Under the pieces are notes generated by a model. That model was not told where the DNA came from. It did no database searches and saw only the letters and a list, made by a program, of their open reading frames with translations. A stretch of DNA of 5,040 bases from contig DATKHB010000018.1 of NCBI GenBank assembly GCA_035510455.1, positions 1-5,040 on the forward strand, given 5' to 3'. Source of the stretch: DATKGL01 sp035510455. Its GTDB lineage: Bacteria > Patescibacteriota > Saccharimonadia > Saccharimonadales > UBA4665. Made by a program: the position numbers and the translations under genes. Shown here piece after piece: positions 4,965 through 5,040 of the stretch; position 1 is the stretch's first letter, and each line of letters opens with the position of its first letter.

Positions 4965-5040
4965 GTAAGTTTTAAAAAATATTTTATTTTATTCTAATAG
5001 ATTATAATCAGAATCTATAAGCTCGTCATCGAGAAAAACA
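4965..5040 (+). other. Start of the Rep copy 2 intron (cut by window end)
   Basis: GTAAGT at 4965-4970 repeats the donor of copy 1, and the sequence then matches 530-605 base for base to the end of the window. This conserved donor supports splicing in both copies. Confidence 0.65.
4989..5040 (-). CDS. 3' end of a second antisense intron ORF (partial)
   Basis: The last 17 codons and stop of the intron antisense ORF recur here, identical to 554-605, with the same AATAAA overlapping the stop. The rest lies outside the window. As the sequence is identical, it gives no independent sign of coding selection. Confidence 0.35.
   Translation of the reverse strand, partial: VFLDDELIDSDYNLLE

Noticed and set aside
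1..5040. Contig ends as a simple terminal overlap of one circular genome
   Set aside because: The overlapping 605 nt carry about 66 mismatches concentrated in one block, which an assembly overlap of a single genome would not show.

Overview
The window looks like DNA of a eukaryotic Rep-encoding circular ssDNA (CRESS-DNA) virus, or a tandem or integrated derivative of one. Three things support this. A geminivirus/genomovirus-type replication initiator (Rep) is present, with HUH endonuclease motifs, an SF3-type helicase and an intron. A stem-loop origin carries the nonamer TATTATTAC. Two capsid-like genes run on the opposite strand. Spliceosomal sites, TATA boxes and AATAAA signals point to a eukaryotic host; I cannot say which one.

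Layout, left to right. Rep copy 1 occupies 3-1616 (+): an endonuclease exon (3-529), a proposed 576-nt intron (530-1105) and a helicase exon (1106-1616). Splicing restores one 345-residue frame, and the joined sequence follows the order known for geminivirus Reps. The intron holds an antisense ORF (904-554) and a G-rich segment bounded by 15-bp inverted repeats. After Rep comes an AATAAA signal, an AT-rich hairpin and a 360-nt noncoding array of about fifteen short GC-rich hairpins (1674-2057). Next is a capsid-like reading frame on the minus strand (2669-2067) with no start codon. It is followed by a second, complete capsid gene (3582-2800, minus), overlapped at its 5' end by a small ORF with an acidic tail (3946-3542, minus). 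The large intergenic region (3947-4437) carries divergent TATA elements, more GC-rich palindromes, a compound cruciform and the origin hairpin. The window ends with Rep copy 2: its endonuclease exon (4438-4964), the same splice donor, and the start of the same intron.

The arrangement Rep(+) / capsid(-) / intergenic origin / Rep(+) fits a head-to-tail array or hybrid of two related genomes spaced 4435 nt apart. Rep would nick the origin loop and drive rolling-circle replication; the capsid protein(s) would package the ssDNA.

The two Rep exons are identical for their first 139 nt and last 117 nt but differ at about 66 of 349 positions between. That is a mosaic pattern, not a simple circular overlap. 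The most unusual items are this mosaicism, the two divergent capsid genes, the antisense ORF inside the Rep intron, and the hairpin array with repeated C-GAA-G apices.
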